A stretch of DNA of 64,000 nucleotides from Microbacterium oxydans (GTDB lineage Bacteria > Actinomycetota > Actinomycetes > Actinomycetales > Microbacteriaceae), in assembly GCF_900095745.1 (NCBI RefSeq), contig NZ_FMIR01000006.1, positions 148,269-212,268 of the forward strand. The letters run 5' to 3'. Shown piece by piece: positions 8,960 to 16,818 of the stretch. The translations under genes and the position numbers were made by a program. Under the pieces are notes generated by a model, which was not told the origin of the DNA, did no database searches, and saw nothing but the letters and a program-made list of their open reading frames with translations. Each line of letters begins with the position of its first letter. Position 1 is the stretch's first letter.

Positions 8960-10483
8960 ATGACGACCGTCCCCACGCACATCAGCATCGACCCCGACAT
9001 CAGCGAGGCGACGAAGCGCTTCCTCGCCCAGCCTCCCCGGCTGCTCATCGACGGGGAGCTCGTCGAGGCCCACTCCGGACGCACCATCGACATCGTCGAC
9101 CCGGGCACCGGTGCCGTCATCGCTCGCTCGGCCGCCGCCGACGCCGTGGACGCCGACCGTGCCGTGCAGGCTGCGCGTCGCGCCTTCGCCCCGGACGCCC
9201 CCTGGCGGAAGATGAGCGCGCTCGATCGCGGACGGATCATCCTGCGTCTCGCCCGGCTGCTCGAGGAGCGGGCCGACGAGTTCGTGGAGCTCGAGGTGCT
9301 CGACGGCGGCAAGCTCAAGAGTGCCGCGGCGAGCGTCGACCTGCCGCTCGCGATCAACCACTTCGAGTACTTCGGCGGCTGGCCGTCGAAGATCGAGGGC
9401 AACACGATCCCCGTGTCCGTGACGGACGCGATGGTGCGCACCGAGCGGGTCCCAGTCGGGGTCGTTGCCCAGATCGTGCCCTGGAACTACCCGCTGCTCA
9501 TGGGCGTGTGGAAGATCGCTCCCGCGCTCGCCGCCGGCTGCACCATCGTCATGAAGCCCGCCGAGAACACCCCGCTCTCCCTGCTGCGTCTCGGCCAGCT
9601 CGCCCTCGAAGCCGGTATGCCCAAGGGCGTCCTCAACATCCTCACCGGATACGGCGCCGAGGCCGGCGAGGCGCTGGTCGACCACCCCGACGTCGACAAG
9701 GTCGCCTTCACCGGATCGACGGCTGTGGGCACGCGCATCGCCCAGCGTGCCGCGCCGATGGTGAAGAGAGTGACACTGGAGCTCGGCGGCAAGAGCCCCA
9801 ACATCATCTTCGACGACAGTCCTGTCGAGGAGGCCGCGGCCGCCGCGGCCAGCGCGATCTTCTTCAACGCCGGTCAGGCCTGCGCCGCGGGCTCGCGGCT
9901 GTACGTGCAGAAGCGCTCGTACGACGACGTGGTCGGTCGGCTCGCCGACATCGCCTCGTCGATGACGGTCGGCCACGGCTTCGATCCGTCGGCGCAGATC
10001 GGACCGGTCATCTCCACCCGCCAGCACGAGCGCGTGCTCGGCTACATCGACGGCGCTCAGGAGCGGGGGGCGACGGTCGCCGCGGGAGGATCCGCCTTCC
10101 CCGACGCCGCGATCCCCGGGGGCTACTACATCCGTCCCACCGTGCTGACCGACGTGGATGACACCTTCACCGCCGTGCGTGAAGAGATCTTCGGCCCCGT
10201 CGTGGTGGCGCAGCCCTTCGACGACATCGACGAGATCGCGCGCCGGGCGAACGACTCGCCCTACGGCCTCGCGGCGGGCATCTGGACGCGGGACATCGGC
10301 AAGGCGAATCGGCTCGCAGCGCTCCTGCAGGCGGGAACCGTCTACATCAACATGTACGGTGCGACCGATGCGGCCGCCCCCTTCGGCGGATTCAAGATGT
10401 CGGGCTACGGCAGGGACATGGGCCACGCCAACCTGGAGTCGTACCTGGAGACGCGCACGGTCTGGACCAACCTGGCCCACTGA
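8960..10483 (+). CDS. NAD(P)-dependent aldehyde dehydrogenase
   Basis: 507 residues of the classical ALDH superfamily. Catalytic residues are all present: Asn176 (PWNYP), Lys199 (MKPAENTP), Glu274 (LELGGKSPN) and Cys308 (NAGQACAAGS). It starts 12 bp after the aldolase with AGGAG and is certainly in the same transcript. It probably oxidises the aldehyde released by the aldolase, such as glycolaldehyde or lactaldehyde, to the acid. Similarity is spread between betaine-aldehyde-, lactaldehyde- and general ALDHs, so the exact substrate is open. It ends nine bp from a convergent transporter gene, with a GGTCAC/GTGACC hairpin at 10491-10511 between the two. Confidence 0.85.
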   Translation: MTTVPTHISIDPDISEATKRFLAQPPRLLIDGELVEAHSGRTIDIVDPGTGAVIARSAAADAVDADRAVQAARRAFAPDAPWRKMSALDRGRIILRLARLLEERADEFVELEVLDGGKLKSAAASVDLPLAINHFEYFGGWPSKIEGNTIPVSVTDAMVRTERVPVGVVAQIVPWNYPLLMGVWKIAPALAAGCTIVMKPAENTPLSLLRLGQLALEAGMPKGVLNILTGYGAEAGEALVDHPDVDKVAFTGSTAVGTRIAQRAAPMVKRVTLELGGKSPNIIFDDSPVEEAAAAAASAIFFNAGQACAAGSRLYVQKRSYDDVVGRLADIASSMTVGHGFDPSAQIGPVISTRQHERVLGYIDGAQERGATVAAGGSAFPDAAIPGGYYIRPTVLTDVDDTFTAVREEIFGPVVVAQPFDDIDEIARRANDSPYGLAAGIWTRDIGKANRLAALLQAGTVYINMYGATDAAAPFGGFKMSGYGRDMGHANLESYLETRTVWTNLAH

Positions 10484-10492
10484 TGTCGCCGG

Positions 10493-11704
10493 TCACTCCC
10501 GGTGCGTGACCGAGCCCGAGTGGCGTGCCGAGTCCGGCTCGCCACTCCGGGGCTTCCCGACGAAGGGAAGTCCGAGTCCCCACGCGACGAGAGCCGCGGC
10601 GGCGAACACCGCGCCCAGGATCGAGGATCCGGCCCATCCCCACGCGCTGAAGGAGACGGTCGTCGTGACGGCGCCGACGGCAGACCCCAGCGAGTAGAAG
10701 ACCATGTACCCGCCGATGGTCGTGGAGACCCGATCCGGATGCTGCGCGGTCAGGATGTGCTGGTTGCTGACGTGCACGGCCTGAACGGCGAAGTCGAGCA
10801 CGACGATGCCGACGACCAGCAGCGTCAGTGACCACGGGAGCTGTGCGATCAGCACCCAGGAGGCGACGAGTGCGACGAGCGCCAGACCGGTCACGCGATT
10901 CGCCTTACCGCCGTCAGCCCAGTGGCCCGCGCGAACGGCGCCCAGAGCACCCGTCAGGCCGGCCAGGCCGAAGAGTCCGATCTGGGTCTCCGTGAGGTGC
11001 CAGGGCGCCTCCGACAGGGGCAGCGCCATCCCGCTCCAGAGCGTTCCGAACGAGGCGAAGATGAAGAAGGCGATCACGCCCCGGCTGAGGAAGGCCGGTT
11101 CGGTGAGCAGCCGACCGATGCCGCCGACGAGGACGCTGTGGTGGCGGGATGGCGGGCGCACATCGACGGGCAGCAGTCGAAGTGCTGCGGCCCCCAGCAG
11201 GAGGGAGAGCGCCGCGAGAAGGACGTAGATGCTGCGCCACCCCCAGAGATCGGCCATCATGCCGGCGATCAGCCGCGAGCCGAGGATGCCGACCACCACG
11301 CCCGACGTCACGAAGCCCAGGTTCCGTCCGCGCTCGCCGGGTTCGGACACTGCTGCGGCGTAGGCCACCGTCGTCTGCACGACCACCGCGAACAGGCCGG
11401 CGAACGCCAATCCGGCGAACGCCACCCACGCGGCCGGAGCGAGTGCGACCGCGAGCATCCCGATGCCCACCAGGCCCAGATGGAGAGGAATCAGGCGTCG
11501 CCTGTCGAAGCGGTCGCCCAGCGGTACGAGCAGGACGAGGCCGATGAGGTAACCCAGCTGCCCCGCCGACACCAGCCAGCCGAGCGCATCGGTCGGCACC
11601 TGAAGGCTCTTCCCGATCTCGCCGAGCACGGGCTGCGCGGCATAGACCGTCGCGACCGCGACGGCGCAGATGGCGGCCAGCAGTGTCTTCATCCGGAGAG
11701 TCAC
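10493..11704 (-). CDS. MFS efflux transporter
   Basis: 403 residues and 12 predicted membrane helices, of the drug/metabolite exporter type (sequence like AraJ/YdhP-type proteins: VLGEIGKSLQVP, then GDRFDRRRLIP loop motif A). The GTG at 11704 is taken as start because AAAGGA lies five to six bases upstream; ATG at 11692 is the alternative. It is divergent from an HxlR regulator, and the two HxlR-type palindromes between them cover its promoter region. A plausible job is export of a toxic compound sensed by the regulator; the substrate is unknown. Confidence 0.75.
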   Translation of the reverse strand: MTLRMKTLLAAICAVAVATVYAAQPVLGEIGKSLQVPTDALGWLVSAGQLGYLIGLVLLVPLGDRFDRRRLIPLHLGLVGIGMLAVALAPAAWVAFAGLAFAGLFAVVVQTTVAYAAAVSEPGERGRNLGFVTSGVVVGILGSRLIAGMMADLWGWRSIYVLLAALSLLLGAAALRLLPVDVRPPSRHHSVLVGGIGRLLTEPAFLSRGVIAFFIFASFGTLWSGMALPLSEAPWHLTETQIGLFGLAGLTGALGAVRAGHWADGGKANRVTGLALVALVASWVLIAQLPWSLTLLVVGIVVLDFAVQAVHVSNQHILTAQHPDRVSTTIGGYMVFYSLGSAVGAVTTTVSFSAWGWAGSSILGAVFAAAALVAWGLGLPFVGKPRSGEPDSARHSGSVTHRE

Positions 11705-11715
11705 ATCGTTCCTTT

Positions 11716-11770
11716 GGTTGCAAATTGCTACCAAAGTGACGGTAGGGCATAATGGTTGCAGATTGCAACT
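11716..11770. promoter_or_regulatory. hxlR promoter with two HxlR-type operators
   Basis: Two copies of an imperfect palindrome, GGTTGCAAATTGCTACC (11716-11732) and GGTTGCAGATTGCAACT (11754-11770), lie 38 bp apart. Between them, TTGCTA (11725-11730) and CATAAT (11748-11753) with a 17-bp spacer form a promoter for the regulator. One site covers -35 and the other the start point, a layout expected for autorepression and for control of the divergent transporter. Confidence 0.6.
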
Positions 11771-11782
11771 CTTGGAGATCTC

Positions 11783-12226
11783 ATGAGCGATGCCCCCGAT
11801 CGTCCGCAATGGACCGATCCGACCTGTCCCGTCGCGCGCACCGTCGATCTGGTCGGTGACCGCTGGAGCATGCTGATCATCCGCGACGCGATGGACGGCG
11901 CCCGCACGTTCACCGACTTCCAGAAGCGCACGGGCATCGCACGCAACATGCTCGCCGACAGGCTCCGCCGCCTCGCCGCGTACGGGCTCATCGAGCAGGT
12001 CGATGCTCCCCCGGCCAAGCGCAAGCACTACGAGCTCACCCCGGCCGGCGAAGAGTTCTTCCCGGTGATCCTCGCCCTGCGGGGCTGGGGAGAGCGCCAT
12101 GCCTTCGCTGCCGGGGAATCTCATTCGACTCTCGTCGATGCTGCGGGCGAGCGGGTGGTCGCATCCGCGCCCCTCGGCGCCGACGGTGCGCCGCTGACCA
12201 GTGGGAACACCCGCGTCGTGAGGTGA
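11783..12226 (+). CDS. HxlR-family winged-helix transcriptional regulator
   Basis: 147 residues. The family core is clear: CPVARTVDLVGDRWSMLIIRDAM, then the DNA-reading region GIARNMLADRLRRL and the wing KRKHYELTPAGEEF. HxlR proteins are small dimeric regulators answering redox, aldehyde or drug signals. GGAG is five bases before the ATG at 11783; an in-frame ATG at 11756 lies inside the operator and is less likely. It is divergent from the MFS gene, its probable target. A GC hairpin with TTT follows. Confidence 0.85.
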   Translation: MSDAPDRPQWTDPTCPVARTVDLVGDRWSMLIIRDAMDGARTFTDFQKRTGIARNMLADRLRRLAAYGLIEQVDAPPAKRKHYELTPAGEEFFPVILALRGWGERHAFAAGESHSTLVDAAGERVVASAPLGADGAPLTSGNTRVVR

Positions 12227-12253
12227 GTGTGTCCTGCCTTCGCGAGGGAGTCG

Positions 12254-12280
12254 GCCCGGTGGGCCCTCGGTCCGGGCTTT
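12254..12280 (+). terminator. terminator after the HxlR gene
   Basis: GCCCGG (12254-12259) pairs with CCGGGC (12272-12277), followed by TTT. Confidence 0.45.
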
Positions 12281-12350
12281 AGGGCGATACTCTGCGGTTT
12301 CTGACAGGGTGGAACGCAGGCCCTGCCCCTGGACGATGAAGCGGTGAACG

Positions 12351-12989
12351 ATGAGTGGACCTGATTCCCCGGTGATCGGGGTCGAAGACGCACCGTCGCG
12401 GTGGTCGCCGTGGTGGCTGGCATCCGGAGCGCTGTTCATCGCCTCGGCACTGCTGGCCGCGTTCCGCAGTCTTCCCGGTTCGCTTGACCTGGATGCTCTC
12501 ATCGGGGTCTCGACCGCGGTGACCCTGGCCTTCAGCCTCGCGCTCGTCGCCGCCGGCGTCGGGGCTGTGCGCGACGACCACACCCTCCGCCTGCCGAGGG
12601 TCGCGATCATCTCGCTCTTCCTCCTCGCGGTCTGGCTTCCTGTGGCTCCACCGGTGCTGACCGCTTCATTCGGCATCACCTCGGCGGCACCGCTCTATCT
12701 GAACGCCCTCGTCAAGTTGGGGCTGAGCGGTGCGATCGTCGCCGGCATCCTCCGCAGTGCGCTGCCGAGCCCCTGGAGGCTCATCCCTGCGATCGCGCTC
12801 GCCGCCGTCGTCCTCGGGTCGCTGCTCGAGGTCGCCTTCATGTCCGGCAGTGTGACCGACCAAGGTGCGATGATCCTCGTCTCGAACCTGCTGACCCTGG
12901 TGCGCATCCTCGCCACCGGGGCTCTGGGCGCCGTGGCGCTCCGGGCCGCCAGGTCGCGGGCCGGTTCAGTGGTCGTCTTCGGAGGATGA
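12351..12989 (+). CDS. hypothetical multi-pass membrane protein
   Basis: 212 residues with about six hydrophobic helices (around residues 23-40, 48-70, 82-102, 113-133, 142-160 and 170-195) and short loops. I do not recognise a family. The ribosome site is weak (no clear purine run before the ATG). The coding frame has the strong G/C third-position bias of its neighbours. It is monocistronic by position, between the HxlR terminator and a convergent pair of small genes. Confidence 0.6.
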   Translation: MSGPDSPVIGVEDAPSRWSPWWLASGALFIASALLAAFRSLPGSLDLDALIGVSTAVTLAFSLALVAAGVGAVRDDHTLRLPRVAIISLFLLAVWLPVAPPVLTASFGITSAAPLYLNALVKLGLSGAIVAGILRSALPSPWRLIPAIALAAVVLGSLLEVAFMSGSVTDQGAMILVSNLLTLVRILATGALGAVALRAARSRAGSVVVFGG

Positions 12990-13014
12990 CCGTGGCTCAC
13001 CCAGCGCATTCCCC

Positions 13015-13317
13015 TCAGGCGACGGTGAGGTACCCGTTCGAGGAGTCGTCCTCGACGAGGGTGTAGGACAGCACGCCGTCTGCGTGCGCACGCGCTCGTC
13101 GCCATACTCGCTCATGCGCGTCGTCGGCGTAGTCGAGCACGATCCATCGGGGCGCCGCGGGATCACGTCGCCCGACGATGTAGGAGACGCTGCCGAGGCC
13201 GGTCGAGCCGAGATGGGCGATGAACTGATCGGCAGCCGGGCTCTTCGGCGGCGTGCGGCACAGGTCCGCCGGGCGGATGCGCAGGGTCAGGTCCGCCTGC
13301 GCCGGCCGGGCCTTCAC
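13015..13317 (-). CDS. hypothetical protein, second gene of a two-gene unit
   Basis: 100 residues from a GTG that overlaps the upstream stop as GTGA, which decides the start and indicates translational coupling. It is soluble, with mixed alpha/beta character and no signal peptide or membrane helix. Visible stretches include RWIVLDYADDAHERVWRRAR and a C-terminal LVEDDSSNGYLTVA. No family is recognised. It may act with the preceding small protein. Confidence 0.6.
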   Translation of the reverse strand: MKARPAQADLTLRIRPADLCRTPPKSPAADQFIAHLGSTGLGSVSYIVGRRDPAAPRWIVLDYADDAHERVWRRARAHADGVLSYTLVEDDSSNGYLTVA

Positions 13318-13580
13318 GCGGCACCCCCGGCACGGGCGCCCAGGTCGGCGAGATCGCGGAGGCCGTGCGCGTCGAGATAGGCGCGGATCGTGTCCTGGAC
13401 GATGCGGATCTGCGACTCGTTTCCCATGGCGGCCTGCATCGCGCCCATCGTGGGCGTCGGCTTGCCGTTCACGCGTTCGAGCGCCTCCCACACGATGTCT
13501 TCGCGTGAGCCGCGGCCCATCGAGTGCGGCATCGAGCTGAACACCGGGCTCGGTTTCCAGCCGGTTCGGGTCTCTTCCAT
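13314..13580 (-). CDS. hypothetical small protein, first gene of a two-gene unit
   Basis: 88 residues starting at an ATG with AGAGGA seven bases upstream. Soluble, rich in Met in the middle (PTMGAMQAAMG), predicted helical in the second half. It overlaps the following gene by four bases. No known domain is recognised. Its ~200-bp upstream region carries an AT-rich perfect palindrome (13779-13803), the only visible candidate control site. Confidence 0.6.
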   Translation of the reverse strand: MEETRTGWKPSPVFSSMPHSMGRGSREDIVWEALERVNGKPTPTMGAMQAAMGNESQIRIVQDTIRAYLDAHGLRDLADLGARAGGAA

Positions 13581-13778
13581 CAGCGTTTCCTCTCGTCTCT
13601 CCGGACGCTGTCGAATGCGGGTGCACTCGGTCTCGTGCGCGGGCACGCCGAACAGCCCTGGGGTGAAGTGCCCCCGATGGACGGCGCGCGGTCCTGCGGC
13701 CAGGGGCCTTCCCGAAGACTGTCGGATGTCGACGCAGGAAGGACGATCTGGCCGTCCGGTTCCCTCTGACCGTATCAC

Positions 13779-13803
13779 GTTATTTTGAGTCATTCAAAAT
13801 AAC
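13779..13803. promoter_or_regulatory. AT-rich perfect inverted repeat
   Basis: GTTATTTTGA (13779-13788) and TCAAAATAAC (13794-13803) are exact reverse complements around GTCAT. It stands out from the GC-rich surroundings and lies upstream of the hypothetical pair. It looks like a transcription-factor operator. Confidence 0.45.
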
Positions 13804-13824
13804 CGAGACACTGAAATGCGAAAA

Positions 13825-13849
13825 GGCCCGATCCGCTGCGGATCGGGCC
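13825..13849 (-). terminator. terminator of the MarR-SDR operon
   Basis: GGCCCGATCC and GGATCGGGCC pair around GCTGC. On the minus strand the stem is followed by TTTT, 18 bp past the SDR stop codon, a good intrinsic terminator. Confidence 0.75.
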
Positions 13850-13866
13850 CAGTCATCCCCTGCGCG

Positions 13867-14670
13867 TCAGCCGCGCGGAGTGTCGTTCCAAGACCAGATG
13901 TCGTCGCCGCGCAGTACCGCATCGGCGCCGCCGTCGCAGTAGATGGTCTGGCCGGCCATGTGGGTGTTGGCAGGGCTCGTCAACCACACCAGTAGCTCGG
14001 CGATAGAGGATGCCGGCTGGTGGTAGTTGAGCGGCATCGGCACCGCGGCGTCGACCTGCGCCAGGCCCTCCGGGTTTCCGAGCAGTCCTGCCGTCATCGG
14101 CGTGGTGACCGTGCCGGGAGCAACCGCATTGAGGGGGATGCCGGCGCCGGCCCAGGCCGCGGACACCGACTCGCGCCGGACCCAGCGCGAGAGAGCACGC
14201 TTGCTCGACGAGTAGTTCAGGAATCCGGCCTCCGGGGTGGTCGCGAGCTGGTCGCCGATCGACAGTGCCAGCGTCTCGTCGCCGCTCAGCGCGGCGTCGA
14301 CGAGTTCGGCCGACACCGGCTGCAGGGAGGCCATGGACGAGACCACGGCGGCGCGGGGCTGGTCGGCGAGGCTCAACGTCGGTTGAAGCGCTTCCAGGAA
14401 CTCGGTCACGCCGAAGTAGTTGATGGCCATCGTCTTCGAGACCGGCGCGGCGATGCCGGCACACGCGATGACCGCGTCGATCATGCCGCCGGCGGCCGTG
14501 ATGGCCGCATCCGCCGCCGCCCTGCGGCCATCGGGGGTCGACAGGTCGCCTTCGACCTCGGTGCCGGCGAGGTCGACCCCGATCACGGTGTGGCCCTGCT
14601 TGCGCAGCAGCTCGGTGGTGGCTGCACCGATGCCGGAGGCGGCGCCGGTGACGATGTACGTGCGTGTCAT
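13867..14670 (-). CDS. short-chain dehydrogenase/reductase (3-alpha-hydroxysteroid-dehydrogenase-like)
   Basis: 267 residues, classical SDR. The coenzyme motif TGAASGIG is at residues 8-15, Ser111/112 and Tyr153-xxx-Lys157 (NYSSSK) form the active site, and the late substrate region (about 185-235) is long. The overall pattern, with the short ancestral middle part (EVEGDLSTPDGR) that lacks one helix pair, resembles bacterial 3-alpha-hydroxysteroid dehydrogenase/carbonyl reductases. The start overlaps the MarR stop as ATGA, so the two are co-transcribed and the MarR protein probably governs it. The true substrate is unknown; a ketone, steroid-like compound or xenobiotic carbonyl is plausible. 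Confidence 0.8.
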   Translation of the reverse strand: MTRTYIVTGAASGIGAATTELLRKQGHTVIGVDLAGTEVEGDLSTPDGRRAAADAAITAAGGMIDAVIACAGIAAPVSKTMAINYFGVTEFLEALQPTLSLADQPRAAVVSSMASLQPVSAELVDAALSGDETLALSIGDQLATTPEAGFLNYSSSKRALSRWVRRESVSAAWAGAGIPLNAVAPGTVTTPMTAGLLGNPEGLAQVDAAVPMPLNYHQPASSIAELLVWLTSPANTHMAGQTIYCDGGADAVLRGDDIWSWNDTPRG

Positions 14671-15164
14671 GTTTCCTCCTGGGGGATGGCGACGTCGGTG
14701 GAGACGTCGTGAGACGGCTGCATGCTCGTGCGGGACAGGGCGACGACGAAGCGCGAGAGCTGCGACTGGAACTGCTCGACCTCACGCGGATCCCAGCCGG
14801 CCAGTGCGTCGTCGACCATGCGATGCCCGGCGGCGACGAGGCGTGCGTAGGCCTGCGTTCCGGCATCGGTCAGTCGCACCTCGACCGTGCGTCCGGAGCG
14901 TACCCGGTCGACGATGCCCTGCAGCTCCAGGCGGGAGACCAGTTTCGACGCGGTCGGGCGCGATATCGATCCATGCTCGGCGAGCTGCCCGAAACCCATC
15001 GCCCCGCCGTTGAGGCCGATCAGATAGACGGCGCGGATGCCGGTGGGGTCGAGCGCGACGCCGACGCCTTCCGCCACCGAGGCCTGGAGGTCGCTCTCAG
15101 TCCACTCGGAGACGACCCGGACGAGCGCGACATGGATGCCTGCGACACCGTCTGCGACCGTCAT
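14667..15164 (-). CDS. MarR-family transcriptional regulator
   Basis: 165 residues. The winged helix is seen as FGQLAEHGSISRPTASKLVSRLELQGIV followed by the wing DRVRSGRTVEVRLTDAG, with helical dimerisation ends. It is first in a two-gene unit with the SDR. A perfect palindrome 20 bp upstream of its start (15184-15200) is the likely self-operator. MarR proteins usually release DNA on binding phenolic or other small ligands, so the SDR would be induced by its substrate or a relative (inference). Confidence 0.85.
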   Translation of the reverse strand: MTVADGVAGIHVALVRVVSEWTESDLQASVAEGVGVALDPTGIRAVYLIGLNGGAMGFGQLAEHGSISRPTASKLVSRLELQGIVDRVRSGRTVEVRLTDAGTQAYARLVAAGHRMVDDALAGWDPREVEQFQSQLSRFVVALSRTSMQPSHDVSTDVAIPQEET

Positions 15165-15183
15165 GCCGTCAGTCTACGCCTTT

Positions 15184-15200
15184 AGTTGCCTGAGGCAACT
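15184..15200. promoter_or_regulatory. MarR operator palindrome
   Basis: AGTTGCC-TGA-GGCAACT, perfect seven-base arms, directly upstream of the MarR gene. Confidence 0.6.
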
Positions 15201-15250
15201 GTTTCTCGCGTCACGGTTCGCCGCCACGGAGCGTGAACATCGCGATCCCC

Positions 15251-15266
15251 CATGCCCGCAGGCATC
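15251..15266 (-). terminator. hairpin after the antiporter gene
   Basis: ATGCC and GGCAT pair around CGCA just past the antiporter stop on the minus strand; outer ACGGTTCG (about 15213) and CGAACCGT (about 15267) could extend the structure. Modest support. Confidence 0.35.
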
Positions 15267-15273
15267 CGAACCG

Positions 15274-16425
15274 TCAGCTGAACAGGACGATCACGTAGAC
15301 CGCGAACGTCACCAGGTGCGCGGCGCCGTGCATCGCGGTCACCCGCTTCGCCGCGAACGTGGTCACGGAGAGCAGCAGCGTGACGCCGAGCATCAGCAGG
15401 TTCGCCGGAGACTCCGCCAGGACGACCGTCTGACCGGTGAGCATCCCGATGATCAGGACTGCAGGAATCGTCAGGCCGACGGTGGAGACCAGCGCTCCGA
15501 GGCCGAGGTTGTTCACGCGCTGGGCTTCGCCACCGAGAGCGGCGCGCACCGCGGTGATCGACTCCGGCAGGAACACGATTCCCGCGATGACCACGCCGGC
15601 GAGGGCGACCGGAGCGCCGAGGCGGCCCAGTCCGTCGTCGAGCAGCGCCGCCATGTCGTGCGACAGGAGCACGATGGGGATGACGGTGACCACCAGCAGC
15701 GCGAGGCGGACGAGGACCTCCGTGCGGTGCTCGGCCAGCACCTGCCGGATCCCGCCGGTGTCCTCCGACTTGTCCTGATGCTGCGCGGTCTGCCGCAGTC
15801 GCGGGTCGACCTCGGTGAAGTCGCTCGCCTGTGCGCCCATCTGCCGGTAGAGGAAGAACGCGTAGAGCACGAGGGTGAGCACGATGATGGGGATCTCCTG
15901 CCCCGTCGTGTACGAGCCGTCCGTCCCGATGAGCGCAGGGAGTCCGAACGCGAGGGCGACCAGCACCACCAGCATCGACAGGTAGGCCGAGGTGCCCGTG
16001 CGGTTGTGGGCCATGCCGCGGTGGCGGAGGCCGCCGAGGAGGAGCGCCAGACCGATGACGAGGTTCATGATGATCATCGCGACGGCCATCACCGAGTCGC
16101 GGGCGATGGTCGCATGCTCGCCCGGTCCGAGCATGACGGCCGAGATCAGGATGACCTCGATCAGCACGATCGAGAGCGTCAGGACGAGGGATCCGTAGGG
16201 GTCGCCGAGTCGATGTGCGAGCGCCTCGGCCTGCTTCACCACCCCGAATGCGCAGACGAGGATCACGACGATGATCGCGACGAGAGCGATCACGAGGACC
16301 GGGCCGGGCACAGGCGGCGCCAGTACCGGGTGCAGCAGGAGCAGGGCCGCGAATGCGCCCCACCCGAGAGCGACGCGGACGATGTCCGTCGGTCCGATCA
16401 GTCGTTTCCATTCCGCGCGTGACAT
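15274..16425 (-). CDS. ChaA-like calcium/cation:proton antiporter
   Basis: 383 residues, about 11 membrane helices, of the CaCA superfamily. Two inverted alpha-repeat motifs carry the conserved acidic residues: GSLVLTLSIVLIEVILIS in the first half and GIVFLPESITAVRAALGG in the second. A charged cytoplasmic loop (about 205-235, rich in Gln and Asp) separates the halves. Homologues exchange Ca2+, Na+ or K+ for protons at the inner membrane. The ATG at 16425 has AAGGAG eight bases upstream; longer in-frame versions reach into the promoter region. Confidence 0.8.
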   Translation of the reverse strand: MSRAEWKRLIGPTDIVRVALGWGAFAALLLLHPVLAPPVPGPVLVIALVAIIVVILVCAFGVVKQAEALAHRLGDPYGSLVLTLSIVLIEVILISAVMLGPGEHATIARDSVMAVAMIIMNLVIGLALLLGGLRHRGMAHNRTGTSAYLSMLVVLVALAFGLPALIGTDGSYTTGQEIPIIVLTLVLYAFFLYRQMGAQASDFTEVDPRLRQTAQHQDKSEDTGGIRQVLAEHRTEVLVRLALLVVTVIPIVLLSHDMAALLDDGLGRLGAPVALAGVVIAGIVFLPESITAVRAALGGEAQRVNNLGLGALVSTVGLTIPAVLIIGMLTGQTVVLAESPANLLMLGVTLLLSVTTFAAKRVTAMHGAAHLVTFAVYVIVLFS

Positions 16426-16553
16426 CGCAGGACTCCTTCGAGGTGGGGTCGTCCCCGACTGATGACCACGACCGGGTCGTCCCGTTCGCAGCGTTGTGTC
16501 AACGCATTTCTCGCCGTCATAGCTTAGCAAAAATTTCCCGGTCAGGGCGAAAT

Positions 16554-16581
16554 TTGACTTCCCTGGGAGGCTGGCTATGGT
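16554..16581 (+). promoter_or_regulatory. promoter of the small basic protein
   Basis: TTGACT (16554-16559) and TATGGT (16576-16581) with a 16-bp spacer, giving a leader of about 33 nt. Confidence 0.5.
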
Positions 16582-16620
16582 CGGAGGTTACGCCAGCCAC
16601 CGAAGGGGAAGCGAGTAACC

Positions 16621-16755
16621 ATGTCCGGAAAGTCCATCCAGGGTCGCGACAGCAAGAAGACGCCGCAGCTATCGCTCAAGGAGAAGCGCGCTGCGAAGCG
16701 GGAGAAGAACGCACCAGCCGAGTTCATCAAGCCGCGTAAGGGCGCCAAGGGCTGA
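16621..16755 (+). CDS. small highly basic conserved-type protein
   Basis: A 44-residue protein, very rich in Lys and Arg (for example SLKEKRAAKREK), with no hydrophobic segment. It starts MSGKSIQGRD and ends RKGAKG. A purine-rich AAGGGGAAG site, a good promoter and a following hairpin support expression. Short basic proteins of this kind occur widely in actinobacteria without known function; nucleic-acid or ribosome association is a guess from charge only. Confidence 0.65.
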   Translation: MSGKSIQGRDSKKTPQLSLKEKRAAKREKNAPAEFIKPRKGAKG

Positions 16756-16769
16756 TCGGATTCGACGAC

Positions 16770-16807
16770 GGCGGATGCATCCTCGTGTGGGCGGTGATGC
16801 ATCCGCC
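16770..16807. terminator. bidirectional hairpin
   Basis: GGCGGATGCATC (16770-16781) and GATGCATCCGCC (16796-16807) pair perfectly around a 14-nt loop, between the small basic gene and the convergent Clp-N/SRPBCC gene. No U-run. Confidence 0.55.
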
Positions 16808-16818
16808 GACTCCGTCCC

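Noticed and set aside
8339..10480. A 713-codon open frame on the minus strand over the aldolase and aldehyde dehydrogenase genes
   Set aside because: Mirror frame of two clear enzymes; its product is Arg/Gly/His/Val-rich without domains. High G/C third positions keep opposite frames free of stops.
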